From positions 1 to 9,629 of the forward strand of contig CAYRFV010000223.1 of NCBI GenBank assembly GCA_964423545.1: a DNA stretch of 9,629 bases. Direction: 5' to 3'. A program made the translations under genes and the position numbers. The notes beneath the pieces were generated by a model. That model saw nothing but the letters and a program-made list of their open reading frames with translations, did not search any database and was not told where the DNA came from. Positions within the stretch are counted from its first letter, which is position 1. Every line of letters begins with the position of its first letter. Source of the DNA: JALOOE01 sp964423545. GTDB taxonomy: Bacteria > Chloroflexota > Anaerolineae > CG2-30-64-16. Below, one piece after another: positions 6,894 to 9,629 of the stretch.

Positions 6894-7340
6894 TCACAGT
6901 TCCGGCAGCAGGCCGATGTCTCGCAGCATCCCGGCAACGTCCCAGATGTACTCGGCCCGGACGATCTCACCATTCCTCAACGAAAAGGTGGAGACGCCGC
7001 GCACGGTCACAACGCGGCCGCTAGGCGGGATATTCATCAGCACGCCCAGGTGCGTCCCCCGCGCCGTCCAGACCGCCACCACACGCTCGCCCGCAACGAC
7101 CAGGTCATCGAGGATGAAATGCACGTCCGGGAGCGCCTCGAAGTAGCGGGTCAACGTCCGGCGGATGCCCTCGTGGCCGTGCTGCGGCTCAAGCTGGGCG
7201 ACGTCGCTGCCCTCGTAGTCGGCCGCGAACAACGCTGTCGCCCGATCCAGGTCGTGCGTGTTCCAGGCCGCGATCAGGTCGGCGATCAGTTGCTCCGGGG
7301 CGCGGTAGTTGCCTGCGGGCGTCTTGCTGAAGCTGAACAC
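6894..7340 (-). CDS. Ester-cyclase/SnoaL-like polyketide cyclase-type protein
   Basis: This 148-residue protein belongs to the SnoaL-like ester cyclase group of the NTF2 fold. Features seen are an N-terminal helix (APEQLIADLIAAWNTHD, 14-30), LFAADYEGSDVA, GHEGIRRTLTRYFEALPD (55-72), the characteristic WTARGTHLG at 91-99 followed by IPPSGRVVTVRG (104-115), and the usual ending DVAGMLRDIGLLPE. The start is the GTG at 7340, with GGAG (7348-7351) seven bases upstream; a longer frame back to 7550 would overlap the preceding gene heavily and shows no family similarity there. It follows the other SnoaL-like gene by 29 bases, so the two are probably co-transcribed. A decayed relative lies at 8564-8840. 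Known relatives close polyketide rings in aklavinone-type pathways, but no such pathway is visible here and the real substrate is unknown. Confidence 0.85.
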   Translation of the reverse strand: MFSFSKTPAGNYRAPEQLIADLIAAWNTHDLDRATALFAADYEGSDVAQLEPQHGHEGIRRTLTRYFEALPDVHFILDDLVVAGERVVAVWTARGTHLGVLMNIPPSGRVVTVRGVSTFSLRNGEIVRAEYIWDVAGMLRDIGLLPEL

Positions 7341-7369
7341 AGCGCTGCTCCGTGGGTGCGAGACGCACT

Positions 7370-7792
7370 TCAGCTCGCCGCAGGGATGACGCCGAGCTGG
7401 CGCAGCTCGCCCAGATCGTCGCTCTCCACCCAGATCTCCGCGATCTTGCCATCCGCGATGCGGAAGATGTTGATGCCGGTAGCGACAACCTCTTTGCCTG
7501 TGGGCGGGACGCCTGCGCCTGAGCCGGTGTGCGCGCCACGGAATGTCCACCGGATCACGGCCCTGTCCCCGACCGCGATCGCATCCTCAAGGGTGAACGT
7601 GGGATCGGCATAGATGCTCAACAGGCCGGCGCGACGCGCAAGCAGTGCTGTTGGTCCGATCGCGATCGTCTTACCCGCTACGTGGGCCACGGCGCCGGTG
7701 GCCACGATCTCGCTGATGGCCGTTTCGTCCCCGCGATTCCAGAAATCTGCCAGGTAGCGGCGGGCGAGGGTTTCGTTGGCTTGGACGGACAT
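7370..7792 (-). CDS. SnoaL-like ester cyclase family protein
   Basis: This 140-residue protein is a second NTF2-fold SnoaL-like member. It shows the N-terminal helix (ANETLARRYLADFWNRGDE, 5-23), a middle helix (TALLARRAGLLSIYADP, 48-64), RWTFRGAHTG at 81-90, GVPPTGKEV at 94-102 and the family ending DDLGELRQLGVIP (126-138). The RGxHxG-x-PPTG layout is shared with the following gene, but the two are clearly divergent rather than a recent duplication. The ATG at 7792 has GAGGAGG seven bases upstream. It is the first gene of a two-gene minus-strand unit and is divergent from the DUF1801 gene. The substrate is unknown. Confidence 0.87.
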   Translation of the reverse strand: MSVQANETLARRYLADFWNRGDETAISEIVATGAVAHVAGKTIAIGPTALLARRAGLLSIYADPTFTLEDAIAVGDRAVIRWTFRGAHTGSGAGVPPTGKEVVATGINIFRIADGKIAEIWVESDDLGELRQLGVIPAAS

Positions 7793-7999
7793 AGGTGATC
7801 CTCCTCATGGTGCTGGTGCTGCGACATCCGGCTTCGATGCTGCCAATTTACACCCGGCGACTGCTCGTACACCAGATCGTTTCTTGCTCGATTAGTGCTC
7901 ACATGTGTTCGGCACAGAACGATCCAGAAATGAGCAGTTTTCGGTCTGGCGGACATGCGTGAGCTATGCTAGACTGAGAGCATCAGGAAGGAGATCGCT
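7793..7999. promoter_or_regulatory. Divergent intergenic region with repeated TGCTC motifs
   Basis: These 207 bases separate the minus-strand SnoaL-like pair from the plus-strand DUF1801 gene and must hold both promoters. A possible plus-strand -10 is TATGCT (7965-7970) without a clear -35; a possible minus-strand -10 is TAAATT (complement of 7845-7850). The motif TGCTC(G/A) occurs at 7862, 7885 and 7896 and inverted as TGAGCA at 7931. A five-base inverted repeat, atgct (7966-7970) and agcat (7979-7983), overlaps the candidate plus-strand start. All of these are weak signals. Confidence 0.35.
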
Positions 8000-8506
8000 A
8001 TGAGCCCAAAGAAAATAACGCAGGAGCCCACGACATCTGCCCCGGCGGGCGGCTCGGGGGAGAGCACTGCCGCCAGCCCCAGCAAGTCCGAGGGATTCAC
8101 GGCCGAGGAACGCACCGCGATGAAGGAGCGCGCCCGGGAGCTGCAGGCAGAAGCGCGCGCGAGCAAGAACCGGACCGCTGGGGAAAGCGACCTGCTGGCG
8201 AAGATCGCACAGATGCCGGAACCGGATCGCAGTATGGCGGCGCGGCTGCACGAGATCATCACCGAGACTGCACCGGACCTCTGGCCGAGAACCTGGTACG
8301 GGATGCCCGCGTATGCCAGGGACGGCACAGTCGTTTGTTACTTCCAGGGCGCGGCCAAATTCAACGCGCGGTATGCGACGTTCGGCTTCAACGATACGGC
8401 GAACCTCGACGAGGGCAACATGTGGGCGACCTCGTTCGCACTGAAGGGACTGACGGCCGCTGAAGAGGCAAGAATCGTTGCGCTGGTGAAGAAAGCAGTG
8501 AGTTGA
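8000..8506 (+). CDS. DUF1801 (YdhG-like) domain protein
   Basis: This 168-residue protein has a DUF1801/YdhG-like domain at its C-terminal half. The N-terminus (about 1-32) is low-complexity Ser/Ala/Gly/Pro, followed by a charged helix (FTAEERTAMKERARELQAEA, 33-52). The core starts near DLLAKIAQMPEPDR (65-77), continues through LHEIITETAPDLWPRTWYGMP (83-103) and YFQGAAKFNARYATFGF (114-130), and ends LTAAEEARIVALVKKA. The W-Y-G-M-P-A-Y and ARYATFGF segments are family hallmarks. Some relatives have been called iron chaperones; most are uncharacterised, so no function is assigned. The ATG at 8000 has AAGGAG (7988-7993) six bases upstream. It is the only plus-strand gene in the second half of the window and converges on an ester-cyclase relic. 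Confidence 0.88.
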   Translation: MSPKKITQEPTTSAPAGGSGESTAASPSKSEGFTAEERTAMKERARELQAEARASKNRTAGESDLLAKIAQMPEPDRSMAARLHEIITETAPDLWPRTWYGMPAYARDGTVVCYFQGAAKFNARYATFGFNDTANLDEGNMWATSFALKGLTAAEEARIVALVKKAVS

Positions 8507-8540
8507 GGTGGAGAGGCCGTCTTCGGCGCGGTGAATCGGG

Positions 8541-8561
8541 GTTGGCCATCACATCGCCAAC
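8541..8561. terminator. Weak hairpin between convergent units
   Basis: gttggc (8541-8546) and gccaac (8556-8561) form a six-base inverted repeat around a nine-base loop, 34 bases past the DUF1801 stop codon and next to the end of the ester-cyclase relic. No T-tract accompanies it on either strand, so a role in termination is only a possibility. Confidence 0.25.
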
Positions 8562-8563
8562 GC

Positions 8564-8840
8564 TCATCGCTCCGGCAGCGGGCCGATGCCCCGCAGCCGA
8601 TGTCCCGCAGCAGCCCGGCGACATCCCGGATGTACACCGCGCGGTAGAGCCTGCCTTCCCTGAACGTCAGCAGCGACGCGCCGCGCACGCGCATCCCCGG
8701 CACGGGCCGGCGCGTTGCGGTGCGCGGCCCGCGATGCGGGGCTGCCGCACCGTCGTTCTCCCCTTTGTCGTCAGGCGCCCAGAGAGCCGCCCCTCCCACA
8801 CCCGGATGCCATCAAGTCGTCACGCAGCGTGCGCCGCAAC
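8564..8840 (-). pseudogene. Relic of an ester-cyclase/SnoaL-like gene
   Basis: The minus strand reads RGASLLTFREGRLYRA and then VYIRDVAGLLRDIG, aligning with the C-terminal part of the intact ester-cyclase-like protein at 6894-7340 at about 18 of 30 residues. The expected ending PLPER followed by a TGA (8564-8566) is present but in another frame, because a 14-base unit is duplicated at 8583-8610. Further upstream, in yet another frame, LRRTLR and DDLMASG (8801-8839) match RRTLTRYF and DDLVVAG of the intact relative, with the dozen residues between them missing. The N-terminal half is absent: the relic begins one base after the stop codon of the neighbouring gene. With an internal deletion, at least two frameshifts and no start or ribosome site, it cannot make a functional SnoaL domain. 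Confidence 0.75.
8583..8610. repeat. 14-base tandem duplication, one mismatch
   Basis: ccgatgccccgcag (8583-8596) is followed directly by ccgatgtcccgcag (8597-8610). The homologous stretch of the ester-cyclase-like gene near 6915 has a single copy (ccgatgtctcgcag). Fourteen bases is not a multiple of three, so the extra copy shifts the reading frame at the end of the relic. Confidence 0.9.
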
Positions 8841-9629
8841 TCACACCCCACCCACCTCTCGCTGCCACAACGCAGCAGTGACCTGGGCAACGCCAGCCCT
8901 CAGGTGTCGGCGGTAGGTGCTGAACGGCAGGTCGAGGAGTTCGGCGGCGCGCTCCTGGGACGGCGCGGGCTGAAAGTAGGTGTGATACAGCGCGCGGTAG
9001 AGCTTGGCGTCACGCGGTGAGGCTTGCAGCGCTTCGGCGGCATCACGGATGAGCGCCTGCAGGACCAGCGCCCGCTCGGTGCTCGCGGTGGACGCGCCCG
9101 CGCGTTCGAGCGCCAGCCGTGACTGCAATAGCGGATTCACCCGCAGCAGATCCGGTCGCACGAAGTCGCGCAGGGCATCGCGAACGGCCGCGGCGAAATC
9201 CGATTGGCTGAGCACGAGCACAGGCTGAGCTGCGGGGATCACGGCAGGAAAAACACCAGCCCCTATCTCCCGCTCTCCCAGCAGCGTCAGCCACGCGGCC
9301 GGGGGCACGGCCCGCCAATCGTGCCCATACACACCATAGCGCCGGCCGCCGACCTCGAAGTCGGCGTCGACCAGGCGGGCCAGGTCGGCGTAGGCCAGCA
9401 CCGGCGCCCAGAAGTCGGCCTCGGCGCAGGGGAAAAAGGTGAAGGCCAGGCCGGGCGTGGTCAGGTAGTGGTTGACCGCCTGGATGAAGACCAGGCTTTG
9501 AACTGGAGACACGGCCTGGTAGGCCCCTTCCGCCATCCAGAAGCGGAACAGGGTGGCGCGCTCGCCGGAGCGCAGCGGCGCATGCCGCTGCAAATAGGAC
9601 CACCCTGCCGCCACAGCCGGATCTGCGCG
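8841..9629 (-). CDS. 3' part of an unrecognised gene with C-terminal helix-turn-helix (5' end outside window)
   Basis: The frame is open for 262 residues up to the window edge. A GTG at 9614 could start it, but I see no ribosome site and coding-like sequence continues upstream, so I treat it as 5'-truncated. I do not recognise the protein. The visible N-terminal part is rich in aromatic residues (LFRFWMAEGAYQAVSPVQSL, HYLTTPGLAFTFFP, GRRYGVYGHDWRAVPPAAW). A middle helical segment reads FAAAVRDALRDFVRPDLLRVNPLLQSRL. The C-terminus, PAPSQERAAELLDLPFSTYRRHL followed by AGVAQVTAALWQRE, looks like a helix-turn-helix of the sigma-region-4 type (SQERAAELL as first helix, FSTYRRHLRAGV as recognition helix). 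It may therefore be a DNA-binding or regulatory protein. The stop abuts the ester-cyclase relic with one intervening base. Confidence 0.7.
   Translation of the reverse strand, partial: RADPAVAAGWSYLQRHAPLRSGERATLFRFWMAEGAYQAVSPVQSLVFIQAVNHYLTTPGLAFTFFPCAEADFWAPVLAYADLARLVDADFEVGGRRYGVYGHDWRAVPPAAWLTLLGEREIGAGVFPAVIPAAQPVLVLSQSDFAAAVRDALRDFVRPDLLRVNPLLQSRLALERAGASTASTERALVLQALIRDAAEALQASPRDAKLYRALYHTYFQPAPSQERAAELLDLPFSTYRRHLRAGVAQVTAALWQREVGGV

Noticed and set aside
5550..7792. A polyketide biosynthetic gene cluster
   Set aside because: SnoaL-like and ABM-like names suggest it, but no ketosynthase, acyl carrier or tailoring enzyme is present; these folds are common outside such pathways.

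Overview
The window is GC-rich bacterial DNA carrying ten genes or gene fragments in short runs, plus one gene relic. The best clue to the host is the C-terminus of the secreted RCC1-repeat protein, which ends in a YLP-type tail of the kind I associate with secreted proteins of Chloroflexota. The mix of small DinB, SnoaL, DUF1801 and dimeric-barrel proteins also fits that phylum. This assignment is an inference; there is no rRNA or marker gene here.

Layout: (1) 1-2270, + strand: a promoter with a perfect TATAAT box, then a secreted 703-residue protein made of 14 RCC1-type repeats, a small Ig-like domain and the YLP tail. (2) 2271-2367: a nested hairpin region between convergent genes. (3) 2368-3990, - strand: a cytoplasmic GH32-type fructosidase homologue with an unusual acid/base motif, preceded by a 561-base stretch without a gene that holds its probable extended -10 promoter. 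(4) 4493-6556, - strand: a run of four small genes (DinB-like, SnoaL-like, a conserved membrane-anchored protein of unknown function, and an ABM-like dimeric barrel protein) ending at a strong GC-rich hairpin. (5) 6557-6893: no gene, but a perfect 13-base tandem duplication. (6) 6894-7792, - strand: two adjacent SnoaL/ester-cyclase-like genes. (7) 7793-7999: divergent promoter region. (8) 8000-8506, + strand: a DUF1801 (YdhG-like) protein. (9) 8564-8840, - strand: a decayed third ester-cyclase-like gene, frameshifted by a 14-base tandem duplication near its end. (10) 8841-9629, - strand: the 3' part of a larger gene of unknown function with a probable C-terminal helix-turn-helix, cut by the window edge.

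Functionally this looks like an accessory region rather than one pathway. The NTF2-fold (SnoaL) genes, the ABM-like barrel and DinB are small single-domain proteins that often act on, or protect against, small molecules, but no polyketide or other biosynthetic core enzyme is present. The GH32 gene has no transporter beside it. I found no mobile element, CRISPR array, tRNA or rRNA. The most distinctive observations are the cysteine-paired RCC1 array, in which exactly one repeat has lost both cysteines together, the GH32 homologue with glycine where the catalytic glutamate is expected, and the ester-cyclase relic with its diagnostic duplication.
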